From contig JBGRQA010000009.1 of assembly GCA_041725895.1 (NCBI GenBank), forward strand, positions 1 to 64,000: 64,000 nt of DNA. The letters run 5' to 3'. The translations under genes and the position numbers were made by a program. Below the pieces are notes generated by a model, which was not told the DNA's origin, did no database searches, and worked only from the letters and a program-made list of their open reading frames with translations. Numbering within the stretch: position 1 is the first letter of the stretch; each line of letters opens with the position of its first letter. This stretch comes from JBGRQA01 sp041725895 (lineage in GTDB: Bacteria > Bacteroidota > Bacteroidia > Bacteroidales > Marinifilaceae). This document shows positions 17,186 through 26,348 of the stretch, piece after piece.

Positions 17186-18499
17186 GTGAGTAACAATCAA
17201 TTTCTTAGTCCGGCTCAAAAATTTATAAAAGCAGAAAGTCTAAGTGGAATCTTACTTTTCACTGCTACGATTCTTGCTTTTATTTTTTCGAATTTACCGT
17301 TTCACGAATTATATGATTCAATTTGGCAATATAAGATTGGAATAGAATCAGAACATTTTGTCCTTGTTAAGCCATTGATTCTTTGGATCAACGATGGCTT
17401 AATGGTTATTTTCTTTTTTCTTATTGGCCTTGAAATAAAGAGAGAGATTTTAATAGGTGAATTAAACTCATTAAAAAAGGCATCCCTACCAATGTTTGCG
17501 GCCATTGGAGGCATGATTGTTCCTTTGTTATTGTATTTGCTAATTAATCAGAATCCGGAGACAACTCATGGATGGGGTATATCGATGGCAACGGATATTG
17601 CATTTACGCTAGCTATTCTAAAGTTAATAGGAAAAAAAGTACCGTTAGGACTTAAAATATTTCTGACCGCCTTCGCAATTATCGATGATTTAGGTGCAGT
17701 GCTTGTTATTGCTCTTTTTTACACGCAGGAAATCGGTTGGATGCTTTTACTTTATGCTGGAATACTACTTACTATTCTTTATGTATTATCTTATCTTAAA
17801 ATTCATAGCAAGTTTTTATTGCTGACCTTTGGGTGCATTATCTGGTTGCTTTTCCTAAAAGCTGGAATTCACCCAACAATTGCAGGAGTATTAATTGCTT
17901 TTGCAGTTCCTATCAGTCAAAAAATAAATGAATTCAAATACGCTCAAAACTTAACAGAGATCATTGAGCGATTGGTAAAATCAACAAATACAAATAAACT
18001 CCCAGTACTAACGAAGAATCAAATTGAAGAAATTGACAATTTAGAGGATTGGACGAATAAAGTTCAATCACCTTTGCAGCAACTTGAACATCGTCTTCAC
18101 AGCTGGGTCGCTATACTAATAATGCCAATTTTTGCCCTGGCAAATGCAGGCGTGCATTTTAGTATGGATATGTCAATTGACTTGTCGCTCGTCACAACGA
18201 TTGCAATATCTTTATGTGTGGGCAAAACGATTGGTATATTTTTATTTTCTTATCTAAGTATAAAAATGAAAATGGCCACTTTACCCGAAAATATAAACTT
18301 AAAACTAATCCTGGGAGTGGGCATATTGTCTGGCGTTGGTTTTACAATGTCATTATTTATTGGAGGGTTAGCCTTTTATGAAAATGTTGTGTTTTTAAAT
18401 TCTGCTAAAATTGGTATTATTTCTGGCTCTTTACTATCTGGTATCATCGGATACATAGTGATTAAAAAAGAGATAAAAAAACAGCATCCAATCAAGTAG
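17186..18499 (+). CDS. nhaA: Na+/H+ antiporter NhaA
   Basis: 437 residues with about 12 membrane helices. It is an inner-membrane antiporter exchanging Na+ (or Li+) for protons, used for sodium and alkaline pH tolerance. The family's functional aspartates are present: Asp137 in ATDIAF and the adjacent Asp167-Asp168 in FAIIDDLGAVLVIA (equivalent to E. coli D133, D163, D164). A 30-40 residue hydrophilic loop (TNKLPVLTKNQIEEIDNLED) sits mid-protein, as in many Bacteroidota NhaA. The start is GTG; no ATG precedes it in frame. The gene is bracketed by about 0.5-kb direct repeats, a sign of insertion or recombination at this site. Confidence 0.95.
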   Translation: MSNNQFLSPAQKFIKAESLSGILLFTATILAFIFSNLPFHELYDSIWQYKIGIESEHFVLVKPLILWINDGLMVIFFFLIGLEIKREILIGELNSLKKASLPMFAAIGGMIVPLLLYLLINQNPETTHGWGISMATDIAFTLAILKLIGKKVPLGLKIFLTAFAIIDDLGAVLVIALFYTQEIGWMLLLYAGILLTILYVLSYLKIHSKFLLLTFGCIIWLLFLKAGIHPTIAGVLIAFAVPISQKINEFKYAQNLTEIIERLVKSTNTNKLPVLTKNQIEEIDNLEDWTNKVQSPLQQLEHRLHSWVAILIMPIFALANAGVHFSMDMSIDLSLVTTIAISLCVGKTIGIFLFSYLSIKMKMATLPENINLKLILGVGILSGVGFTMSLFIGGLAFYENVVFLNSAKIGIISGSLLSGIIGYIVIKKEIKKQHPIK

Positions 18500-18610
18500 G
18501 CAGCCACTAGACCACTAGCCTGGCAGAGAACCTCTCACAGACAGCTCCGCATCCCAATGAATATCGGGACAGGCTATAGGGGTCTATTCCCATAATAATT
18601 GAACAATAAG
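18500..18610. other. Spacer between nhaA and the right repeat
   Basis: Short non-coding spacer. CCCAATGAATATCGGG (18553-18568) can form a weak hairpin. Confidence 0.4.
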
Positions 18611-19124
18611 GTACAAATTGAGGATTGATTAAAATTTAGGGACATACAAAAGATAAATTGGCTCAGGTGGAAAGGAGTAAAAAAGAAACACGATAGCCCG
18701 ACACAAGCCTTAGGCCATCTTCACAAAACAATGGTTTCGGAAAAACAGATATTCCTGTTTACAGAACCTGGCATTTTCTACACAACAGAAAAACACATAC
18801 TGTAGCCCCTTTTGATTTGACAGGACAAACCAGACTACTCACCAACAAATTGGTGAGTTTTTTTATGAACCAAACTGGAAGAATTGATTTCCCAAAGTAA
18901 TTAATATCTCATCCCCTTCCTAAATCCAAAGCCAGGAATCAATCCACAACTCCTCCTCTCCCCATTGTCCTCTCAATCCTTAAACTTTTATTCCTCTTTA
19001 AATGGTCTTCTGATTTATTTTGATAAATTTACTCATTCGACGACAACACCTAAAAGGTTATTGATTCTCACGATCTGTTATCCTGTATAGTAAAATAATT
19101 CTCTATTGTTGTTGAAGAAACGTT
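18611..19124 (+). repeat. Right copy of diverged direct repeat flanking nhaA
   Basis: Begins with the same 20 bp as 16656-16675, a fossil of the end of the 172-residue gene. It contains the matching terminator and the shared ATGGTCTTCTGATTTATTTTG block (19000-19020). It carries about 80 bp more than the left copy after the terminator. Confidence 0.75.
18837..18864 (+). terminator. Terminator within the right nhaA-flanking repeat
   Basis: ACTCACCAA / TTGGTGAGT stem, 4-nt loop, seven T. Confidence 0.85.
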
Positions 19125-19168
19125 TAGCAACACGAATCCATAGCTTTGTGCTAAAATCTATAAAGATT

Positions 19169-20089
19169 ATGAGAATAAAAGGTTTGATTACTATTTTGAC
19201 ACTAATTTCCAATTTTTCTTTTGGGCAACAATTATCCAATCTATACGGAGATTACTTAGGACAAATTACACCAGGTGATTCTGCTATTGTATTTGCTCCG
19301 GACATTATCTCAATTACCGGTTCTAGTGAATATATATGTTCAGTTCATCCAAGTATGAAATTAATCGTATGGACTAGCGGAAAAAAATCCGGGAAGATTA
19401 TCGATAACAAATACAAAAAACTTTTTTATTTAAAGAGAGATTCAAATATATGGAATCAACCAAAACAATTACTTTTATCGGATGAATTTTCTGAAGAGGA
19501 AGGAATATTTTCTTCAGATGGAACGAAGCTCTTTTATTCTTCGAATCGCCCCAATAAATACGATCCTGATTTGTGGTGTGCCGAAATTTCAGAAGAAGGT
19601 TGGAAACAGGCTCAAAAATTAGTAATTCCATCAATGCTCGAAGGAAGACAAATATACGTGACAACAACCAATGATGGAACACTTTATTTTAGCAGTAGAA
19701 AATTAATGGGGAAGGATCGAAAATATCGAATCTATTGCTCTAAAAAAATTAATGGAAAATATAGTAAACCAACTTTCGTTATGGAGGGAGCACATTCATT
19801 TGTTCATCCGGAAGGAAAATACATATTATTAGATATACATGATGAGAAAGGAGATGGAAAGATGGATATAGGTATATGCTTTAAACTCGACAATAATAGT
19901 TTTTCAAAACCAATAAATCTGGGGAATAAGATAAATACGAATTTTAATGAAACGTGCGCAACACTTTCTCCCGATCTAAAATATATCTTTTTTAGCAGAT
20001 ACAATGAACCGGACCAAAATTCAAACATTTATTGGATAAGTAGCCAAATAATTGACGAGACTGAAAAGGAATTTCGGAAAAACAAATAA
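19169..20089 (+). CDS. Exported PD40/TolB-like beta-propeller protein
   Basis: 306 residues from the ATG at 19169, chosen because it gives a clean signal peptide (MRIKGLITILTLISNFSFG). An upstream in-frame start would add 21 charged residues before it. The body contains WD40-like PD40 motifs: FSSDGTKLFYSSNRP, TTNDGTLYFSSRK, VHPEGKYILLDIHD and LSPDLKYIFFSRY, spaced like propeller blades. Such periplasmic propellers bind ligands or proteins. The specific role is unknown. It follows the right nhaA-flanking repeat and is probably transcribed alone. Confidence 0.75.
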   Translation: MRIKGLITILTLISNFSFGQQLSNLYGDYLGQITPGDSAIVFAPDIISITGSSEYICSVHPSMKLIVWTSGKKSGKIIDNKYKKLFYLKRDSNIWNQPKQLLLSDEFSEEEGIFSSDGTKLFYSSNRPNKYDPDLWCAEISEEGWKQAQKLVIPSMLEGRQIYVTTTNDGTLYFSSRKLMGKDRKYRIYCSKKINGKYSKPTFVMEGAHSFVHPEGKYILLDIHDEKGDGKMDIGICFKLDNNSFSKPINLGNKINTNFNETCATLSPDLKYIFFSRYNEPDQNSNIYWISSQIIDETEKEFRKNK

Positions 20090-20277
20090 AAGTTTCTAAT
20101 TGAAGACCAAAGTGTATTCAGCGATACGACACTCCCAGATGCGAATGTGAGCGTTTATACGATAGAACCAGAATCACCGGACATGTGTCAATGAATCTGG
20201 AGCCCAATAGTATCCACAAGAAACGTATGGCATTCATTGCGCACCCCCACTAGTACAAAAATATCAAAGACAAGAAA

Positions 20278-21225
20278 ATGCAAAAAAACAATTATATCTA
20301 TTCCTTTATTTATGACATTCCAGAAAGTGAGCTATGCAAGCTTGAATCGAGATGTATTTTCAATAGTGAGGAAAAGAACAAACTGCTTCTATCCAATATA
20401 AAAGCAGACCCATCATGTAGTGCTTTCATTAAAAACAGACTCGAAATCATTACATTTTCGGAGGATTATGCTACACTAATAGATGAAATCAAAAAACTAA
20501 ATATATGTATTGACGGTTTCAAAGTTGAATATTTAGTTTTTGATGGCGATGCAACTGAATACAAGGAAAGATTAGCAAAGTTAAAGGATATAGGTTACAG
20601 TATCGAAGGCATTCCTGATTATTACAACCCAACAACAACCTATGCTTTGTGCTACTACAAAGGGAATTGGTGTTTTGGTACTTTAGTTAAAAATAATTTT
20701 GAATGGAACAAACACAATAAAAAACCATTCTCCTACAGTAACTCTATAAATATAAACATTGCCAAAGCGCTAGTGAATATTGCAGCAAAGGCAAACAAAG
20801 AGAAGAAGCTACTGGATGCATGTTGTGGTGTTGGCACAATAATGCTGGAAGCCTGTTTTGCAGGAAATAACATTGAGGGCTGCGACATTAACTGGAAAGT
20901 ATGCAGGCAAGCTCGGGAAAATCTTTCTCACTTTAACTACACCACCAATGTGTATCGCTCCGACATAAAAGACATTAGCAACAGGTATGATGCCGCCATT
21001 ATTGACCTGCCCTACAATTTGTTTAGCTATGCAGATAACGATACGATTCTACACATTATTAAATCGACAGCAGAAATTACCGACCGACTTGTTATTGTAT
21101 CCACCTCAGATATTGAAGACATAATCGGCAGCCTAGGATTGAAAATATCAGATTATTGTAGCGTTAGTAAAAAAGGGAAGGCAAGTTTCGCCAGAAAAAT
21201 ATGGGTGTGTAAAAAGAATGAATAG
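20278..21225 (+). CDS. TRM11-like RNA methyltransferase (UPF0020 family)
   Basis: 315 residues, cytoplasmic. The C-terminal half is a Rossmann SAM methyltransferase: SAM-binding motif LLDACCGVGTIMLEA (about 180-194), acidic motif II IEGCDIN, and catalytic motif IV IDLPYNLF (a D/N-PPY variant reading DLPY), as in N2-guanine RNA methylases of the TRM11/Trm14 type. The N-terminal 150 residues would be the RNA-binding part. The likely substrate is tRNA guanosine (m2G10-type), inferred from family only. It stands alone upstream of the adenosine deaminase gene. Confidence 0.8.
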   Translation: MQKNNYIYSFIYDIPESELCKLESRCIFNSEEKNKLLLSNIKADPSCSAFIKNRLEIITFSEDYATLIDEIKKLNICIDGFKVEYLVFDGDATEYKERLAKLKDIGYSIEGIPDYYNPTTTYALCYYKGNWCFGTLVKNNFEWNKHNKKPFSYSNSININIAKALVNIAAKANKEKKLLDACCGVGTIMLEACFAGNNIEGCDINWKVCRQARENLSHFNYTTNVYRSDIKDISNRYDAAIIDLPYNLFSYADNDTILHIIKSTAEITDRLVIVSTSDIEDIIGSLGLKISDYCSVSKKGKASFARKIWVCKKNE

Positions 21226-21476
21226 ATAATAAGTATTTAAAGAATCAAATTGGTCTTGTTCGAAAAATAGTAGTGTAAATTTATTCGGTCATCATCTCAA
21301 GAGTTTTAGATTTTAATAATATATTTACAAAAAGCTATATACTACAAACTTACCCACAAAACCACAGTTCTAATTTTAAAAAGAATTATTGATTCAGGAA
21401 CGATAACGATTCCCCCTATAAGTTAAATACAATTCTTTTAAGTAATTTCGCTGAAATTTTTCAAAATACAATTCAA

Positions 21477-22535
21477 ATGGTGAACCTTACACGAGAATTT
21501 ATCAAAAGCTTGCCAAAGGCAGAACTTCATTGTCATTTAGATGGTTCAATGAGAGTTGAGACAATTATCGATCTTGCAATCAAAAACAAGATTGAATTAC
21601 CGGAAAAGGATCCTGAAAAATTAAGGAGAATACTAGAGGTAGGAAATGATTGCAAAAGTCTAACGGAATATTTACGTCCATTTGATATTACTTGCTCGGT
21701 TCTGCAAACAAAGGAGGCTTTGGAACGTGCCACCTACGAACTGGCTGAAGATTGTGCCAACGAAAATGTAAGATACCTTGAGATTCGCTTCTCCCCCATT
21801 CTTCATATCAACGAAGGCCTATCACTAAGCAAGGTGGTTGAAGCGGTATTGGATGGTAAGGCCAGAGCTGAAAAAGATCTTGACATCACCATAGGAATCA
21901 TTATCTGCGGCTTACGTCATTTGAGCCCGGAAACCACCAATATCCTGGCAGAACTGTGCGTTGCCTATAAAAATTCCGGGGTTGTTGGCTTTGACCTTGC
22001 CGGAGCCGAAAAAGATTTTCCAGCCAAAGACCATAAGGAAGCATTCTACCTCATCATCAATAATAATATCAATACAACAGTGCATGCCGGTGAAGCCTAC
22101 GGCCCCGAGTCCATTCACCAGGCACTGCATCATGTAAGAGCGAATAGAATTGGTCATGGCACAAGACTAAAGGAAAATGGCGATCTACTGAACTACGTTA
22201 ACGATCATAGAATTCCTCTGGAGATGTGCATTACCTCGAATCTGCAAACCAAGGCTATTGAATCCTATTCAAGACACCCGATTCGGTTCTATTTTGATAT
22301 GGGATTAAGAGTAACAATTAATACAGACAACAGATTAATTTCAAAAACGACTCTTACCGACGAATACCTACTCGCAATCAAAGAGTTCAATTTCAGCCCC
22401 AAAGAGATAAAGTATCTTATTACCAATGGCTTCAAATCAGCTTTTCTGCCCTTAAACCAAAAGGTTAAATTATTAAGAAGGGTTACCCAGGAATTGAAAG
22501 AAAAAGGTTTGGAGATTCATAAGGATTACATTTAA
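21477..22535 (+). CDS. add: Adenosine deaminase
   Basis: 352 residues. A cytosolic zinc enzyme that hydrolyses adenosine (deoxyadenosine) to inosine plus ammonia in purine salvage. The metal and catalytic residues are all visible: His18 and His20 (ELHCHLDG), His203 and Glu206 (VHAGEAYG), His227 (RIGHG) and Asp284 (NTDN). The length is typical of the family. Adenine or 6-aminodeoxyfutalosine deaminase are related alternatives. The HAGE..RIGHG context and the NTDN motif fit adenosine deaminase. A terminator follows at 22567. Confidence 0.9.
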   Translation: MVNLTREFIKSLPKAELHCHLDGSMRVETIIDLAIKNKIELPEKDPEKLRRILEVGNDCKSLTEYLRPFDITCSVLQTKEALERATYELAEDCANENVRYLEIRFSPILHINEGLSLSKVVEAVLDGKARAEKDLDITIGIIICGLRHLSPETTNILAELCVAYKNSGVVGFDLAGAEKDFPAKDHKEAFYLIINNNINTTVHAGEAYGPESIHQALHHVRANRIGHGTRLKENGDLLNYVNDHRIPLEMCITSNLQTKAIESYSRHPIRFYFDMGLRVTINTDNRLISKTTLTDEYLLAIKEFNFSPKEIKYLITNGFKSAFLPLNQKVKLLRRVTQELKEKGLEIHKDYI

Positions 22536-22566
22536 ATCAACGAGGATAAAGAAACAACCAAGACTG

Positions 22567-22597
22567 AAAAACTCATCATACTATTGGTGAGTTTTTC
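22567..22597 (+). terminator. Terminator after add
   Basis: AAAACTCATC / GGTGAGTTTT-type stem with T tract. Confidence 0.7.
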
Positions 22598-22778
22598 ATT
22601 TTCTACCATAAGGAATACGGTATTTTTTTCAATACCACAAAGGAAAACCCACAGATTTAACCAATTGCTTCGGATAAGCTGCCAAATAAATTTTGCAGTA
22701 AAACATTACCCTGCCCGGAAGCATTTTTACTCAACATATTTTCATAGCTTTGTCGACCGTAAATTGAGTTTTAAAACA

Positions 22779-23705
22779 ATGATCAGTCCACAAACCAAGG
22801 GTACACTCATGATATTGCTGTCTGCAATATTTTTTGGGCTCATGCCTTTTTTCGCTTTGAAAACCTACGCTGAAGGTTTTAATGTAACCAACCTGCTTTT
22901 GTATCGATACAGCTTCGCCTTTGTATTGATTGGCTTGTTTTGTCTGTACCGCGGCATCAATCTCAGAATCAACCGAAAACAATTCCTTTTGATCCTGTTC
23001 CTGGCATTTGTTGGCACCATGTTAACCACTTACACCCTTTTCCTATCCTATCAGTACATTTCATCAGGCCTGGCAAGTACATTGCATTTTGTATATCCCA
23101 TTGTTACTATTGTTTTTGCTGCTATTATTTACAGGGAGAAATTTACCGCCCGCAAAATATCGGCTCTTCTACTATCCGTAACAGGTATCGCACTTCTGTC
23201 ATCCGAAACCGACAGCAATTTAAATATCACCGGGATTGTTTGGGCAATCGTATCCGGCTTTTTGTACGCCATTTACATCCTTGGAATGGCCAGCAAAGAA
23301 CTTAAGAAACTCCCTCCTCTGAGTATTGCGTTTTGGATTTTTGGAATTACAGCACTGCTTTTTTTGACAGAATGTCTAGCCACAAATCAACTCAACACCA
23401 ATTTCACCACCTCCTCTTTGTTTTACATCCTGAACCTGAGTGTATGGTCTACGTTTTTTGCAGTAGTGCTATTCTACAAAGGTATGAAATACATTGGCCC
23501 TGGTAATGCCTCCTTGCTATCGACTCTTGAACCGTTAACAGGGGTATTCGTAGGAATTTTCGTATTCAACGAGAAGATGGATGTAAAAAGCTCCCTGGCA
23601 ATTCTATTGATACTAACATCGGTGCTCATCGTAATACAATCAAAAGAAAAAAAGCAAGGAAAGCTATTCCCAAAGATAAAACACAAAAAATGGAAACATG
23701 CCTAA
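22779..23705 (+). CDS. EamA-family DMT transporter
   Basis: 308 residues from the ATG at 22779, which places the first helix (GTLMILLSAIFFGLMPFFAL) right at the N-terminus. A longer reading frame upstream has no hydrophobic or conserved content. Ten membrane helices in two EamA halves; the family signature LxSTLHFVYPIVT lies in the first half and GPGNASLLSTLEPLTGVFVG in the second. A basic tail (KKKQGKLFPKIKHKKWKHA) is cytoplasmic. Inner-membrane metabolite or drug exporter, substrate unknown. Confidence 0.85.
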   Translation: MISPQTKGTLMILLSAIFFGLMPFFALKTYAEGFNVTNLLLYRYSFAFVLIGLFCLYRGINLRINRKQFLLILFLAFVGTMLTTYTLFLSYQYISSGLASTLHFVYPIVTIVFAAIIYREKFTARKISALLLSVTGIALLSSETDSNLNITGIVWAIVSGFLYAIYILGMASKELKKLPPLSIAFWIFGITALLFLTECLATNQLNTNFTTSSLFYILNLSVWSTFFAVVLFYKGMKYIGPGNASLLSTLEPLTGVFVGIFVFNEKMDVKSSLAILLILTSVLIVIQSKEKKQGKLFPKIKHKKWKHA

Positions 23706-23752
23706 GATATTATATTCCGCAAAAACATGACTGAGCAATTTTTTTTCAAGGC

Positions 23753-23770
23753 TTAAGTTTCTATTTATCA
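23753..23770 (+). promoter_or_regulatory. Conserved element upstream of tRNA-Arg copy 3
   Basis: TTAAGTTTCTATTTATCA, identical to 369-386, 122 bp upstream of the tRNA. Confidence 0.5.
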
Positions 23771-23821
23771 TCACACAAAAGAATCCCAGCTTCTTTTACA
23801 GAAAAAAAATCACCTTAATAC

Positions 23822-23853
23822 TTGCATAAAACCACGGGAAACCCTTATATTTG
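23822..23853 (+). promoter_or_regulatory. Promoter of tRNA-Arg copy 3
   Basis: TTG (23822-23824), 21 bp, TATATTTG (23846-23853). Confidence 0.85.
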
Positions 23854-23874
23854 CAGCGTCTTTAAGAGACTAAC

Positions 23875-23948
23875 GGACGTGTAGCATAACTGGATAGTGC
23901 ACCTCGTTACGGCCGAGGAGGTTGGGGGTTCGAATCCCTCCATGTTCA
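23875..23948 (+). tRNA. tRNA-Arg (anticodon ACG), copy 3
   Basis: Same cloverleaf as copy 1, with a compensatory acceptor-stem change: C6-G67 in copies 1 and 2 is U6-A67 here (GGACGTG with CATGTTC). A paired substitution argues this copy is under selection and functional. Confidence 0.95.
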
Positions 23949-23959
23949 CAGAAAAATAA

Positions 23960-23994
23960 GAAAATCTTCCATATTGCTTGGAGGATTTTTTTTT
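23960..23994 (+). terminator. Terminator of tRNA-Arg copy 3
   Basis: AATCTTCCA / TGGAGGATT stem followed by nine T. Confidence 0.85.
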
Positions 23995-24006
23995 GCACTA
24001 AACTTC

Positions 24007-24114
24007 AGGGATGAGAACCCATTGGGGTTCATTACGAAGTTCTCGACGAGGTACGAGGAGTCATCCCTCCATGTTCACAGCAAAAAGCTTTGGTTTATCG
24101 CCAAAGCTTTTTTT
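24007..24114 (+). repeat. tRNA-Arg 3'-end module with terminator (block C, first)
   Basis: Outer inverted repeat GGGATGA (24008-24014) / TCATCCC (24061-24067) encloses the hairpin GAACCCattgGGGTTC. It continues into a 16-nt copy of the tRNA-Arg 3' end (24063-24078) carrying the copy-3-specific A67, then a terminator (AAAGCTTTGG / CCAAAGCTTT). Confidence 0.75.
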
Positions 24115-24176
24115 GTATACATTAATTTCATAACCTAAGAACAAAGATTTCTGGTCTAAACATTCGAGTATACTAT

Positions 24177-24243
24177 AGTCACCCACCCATGTTCACAACC
24201 TGCGTTTCCACCAGATACCAAATCAATCATTTGGTGGTTTTCT
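24177..24243 (+). repeat. tRNA-Arg 3'-end module with terminator (block C, second, decayed)
   Basis: AGTCACCCACCCATGTTCAC (24177-24196) is a mutated copy of AGTCATCCCTCCATGTTCAC at 24059-24078. It is followed by another terminator-like hairpin (ACCAAA / TTTGGT, CCACCA / TGGTGG) with a T-rich tail. The DNA from 24244 to 24427 shows nothing further. Confidence 0.6.
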
Positions 24244-24427
24244 CATTTGCAGGCCATTCCCTTCTCCATCCAAATTCTACCAGATTATTTCGAACTATTC
24301 TAGAACTACTTTCTATTTAACCTTTTGGTCTTAAAAGCACCATACTATTAAACAGTAAAATCATACACCAACACAACTGGAATCCTATACATTACAAAAA
24401 GCCATCCTATAAATTAAGTCGAAAAAT

Positions 24428-25570
24428 CTATTTTACATTGAACAAATACATTTGAAACCCCTGGGTTTCTCCATGATAATTCCCGCACTTTTCCATATTC
24501 CGATGAAATTGCTTCCAGCCGACCTTACGAACATAGGTACGGTAATACACATGGGTTGCAACTGATTTGGGCACGTTGATTTGAATGCTTTCAATCCTCT
24601 TACTCTCACCAATAGTTCCTATTATTTCATTGGTATGCCCCTCTTTGGACCACACATCCCCCGTGAACATAACCTTCATCCAAAAATCCGGCATATACAT
24701 TGTAGTATGAAACTTAATGGCTTCCAAACGTTTGTCTGGTGTAATCGTTTTTTCGCCCAAAGCATATTTTTTACCCCATTTATGTGTTTGATAGTAGGGC
24801 TGATACATAAACACATTGTCATCATCCTCATCGAATAGTTCTTCACGGATTCTTACATCAGGATTTAACACAACATCCCCATTCTCATTGAAAACATATA
24901 CTTTTCCAAAACTCCTCAATGCCAACTCATTGCCCTCCTCTTTCAGGTCACATACTATCATCTGGTACAATTCATTCGAAACTTCACGGTAAATCTTTCC
25001 ATTCAGTGACCTGATAAACACCATTTTCTCATCCAACACCTCTACGGGATAATTAGTAGAAGCCCCATATACATCGGTTATAAGAATTTCCTCCTCATCC
25101 ACATCAAAGGTTATTTCATAGTCATCGTTCTCCTCATCAATTATATAATCTCTCAATGAATCCAGCTTGTGTTGCGTTATTGGTTTTTGCAATTGAATCC
25201 CGGAAGTCCCATTATAAACAGGTCCATTATTCAAATCGGTTTCGTACCTTTCTCTCCCCCCATAGTTACCCTCTTCATCTTTTGTTATAAAAACGATATA
25301 CCCATCCCCTAAATTTTCGGTCTCAATCGTACCATTGCTCACCTTTACCTCTTTCCCTTTCTCATCCTCAACCCTACAACTACCATTTTCAACTTTAAAT
25401 TGAATTACATTGGGTGGTATAGCCCGTACCTTACCATCGATTAACTTTAATCCCGTAGTATCAACGGTCAAATTAACCTCAGGAATTTCCGTTTCATCCT
25501 TTCCGCAGGATACAATAAATAACAGCAAAGGCAATACTCGTATAAAATTTCTAAAACACACCACACTCAT
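24428..25570 (-). CDS. Hypothetical lipoprotein
   Basis: 380 residues with a lipoprotein signal (hydrophobic RVLPLLLFIVSC, lipobox cysteine at about 22), so membrane-anchored in the envelope. The mature part is acidic (DYIIDEENDDYEITFDVDEEE) and beta-rich. No known family is recognised. An acidic linker after the lipobox is compatible with outer-membrane surface export in Bacteroidota. No operon partner is evident; the nearest genes on either side are on the opposite strand or are tRNA. Confidence 0.75.
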   Translation of the reverse strand: MSVVCFRNFIRVLPLLLFIVSCGKDETEIPEVNLTVDTTGLKLIDGKVRAIPPNVIQFKVENGSCRVEDEKGKEVKVSNGTIETENLGDGYIVFITKDEEGNYGGRERYETDLNNGPVYNGTSGIQLQKPITQHKLDSLRDYIIDEENDDYEITFDVDEEEILITDVYGASTNYPVEVLDEKMVFIRSLNGKIYREVSNELYQMIVCDLKEEGNELALRSFGKVYVFNENGDVVLNPDVRIREELFDEDDDNVFMYQPYYQTHKWGKKYALGEKTITPDKRLEAIKFHTTMYMPDFWMKVMFTGDVWSKEGHTNEIIGTIGESKRIESIQINVPKSVATHVYYRTYVRKVGWKQFHRNMEKCGNYHGETQGFQMYLFNVK

Positions 25571-26348
25571 AATGATTCAATTTAGGAAGTTTTAACTCAC
25601 GTACAAGATAAGCATAATAATTATTTTTTTAATCATAATACTAATATAACAATAATCAGAAACCTATCCTATCTCCCTACCTCTACGCTTCACTTCTGCA
25701 ATGATCTTCCAGCACAAGGCAGGTCAGAATGAATGAAATCAGGTACACAACAGAGGAAATGGTAGGACCGGACTATTCCTGACTCACCATTCATTTCAAA
25801 TTAAACTCTACTCCGTATAAAGCTCATGAAAAAATTCACAAACAATACACCTAGTAAAAACCCGACTTACAAACAATTTCTCAATCCCGAAATTCACCTT
25901 ACTTTCATGTACCATAACTAAAAAAAACGGCACCTCTTCTATTCCTTCGTGAATCGTAAAATCCCAGGTCACGATGTAAATGTCATTCAGTTGCGAAACA
26001 GCACTTTAATGTTTTAAGGGAATCGTAAAACAACAATCAACAAAAAAAACAATTTCAATTCATCAAAATATATTATATCCTTTTATTTTATATATTTGGC
26101 AAATCGACAAAGAAAGATGATTTCATCACACATGTCGACCACAACCAACCATTTTATCATTTTGGAAAAATGAAGTTCCAAAAAGGATCGGCGTATCCTG
26201 TTCCCCTTGCAATCAATAGATATAAAAACTGATTCCCACAGGGGTTGCATCTTCATTACTCAGCAGTATCAATACTGCTTCAACTCCATCCATTTTCCGC
26301 AATAAGTTTAACTGTCATTATTTACTAACCACTAAGGACCAATAGCCT
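25571..26348. other. Intergenic region upstream of the secreted nuclease gene
   Basis: About 780 bp without coding potential. TATATTTGG at 26091-26099 could be a -7 box for the downstream gene (leader about 245 nt), but no TTG lies at the expected distance. AATCGTAAAA occurs twice (25953 and 26021). Otherwise nothing is seen. Confidence 0.4.

Noticed and set aside
22584..22778. 65-residue N-terminal extension of the DMT transporter
   Set aside because: It lacks conserved or membrane sequence and starts within the add terminator region; the ATG at 22779 gives the family's usual start.
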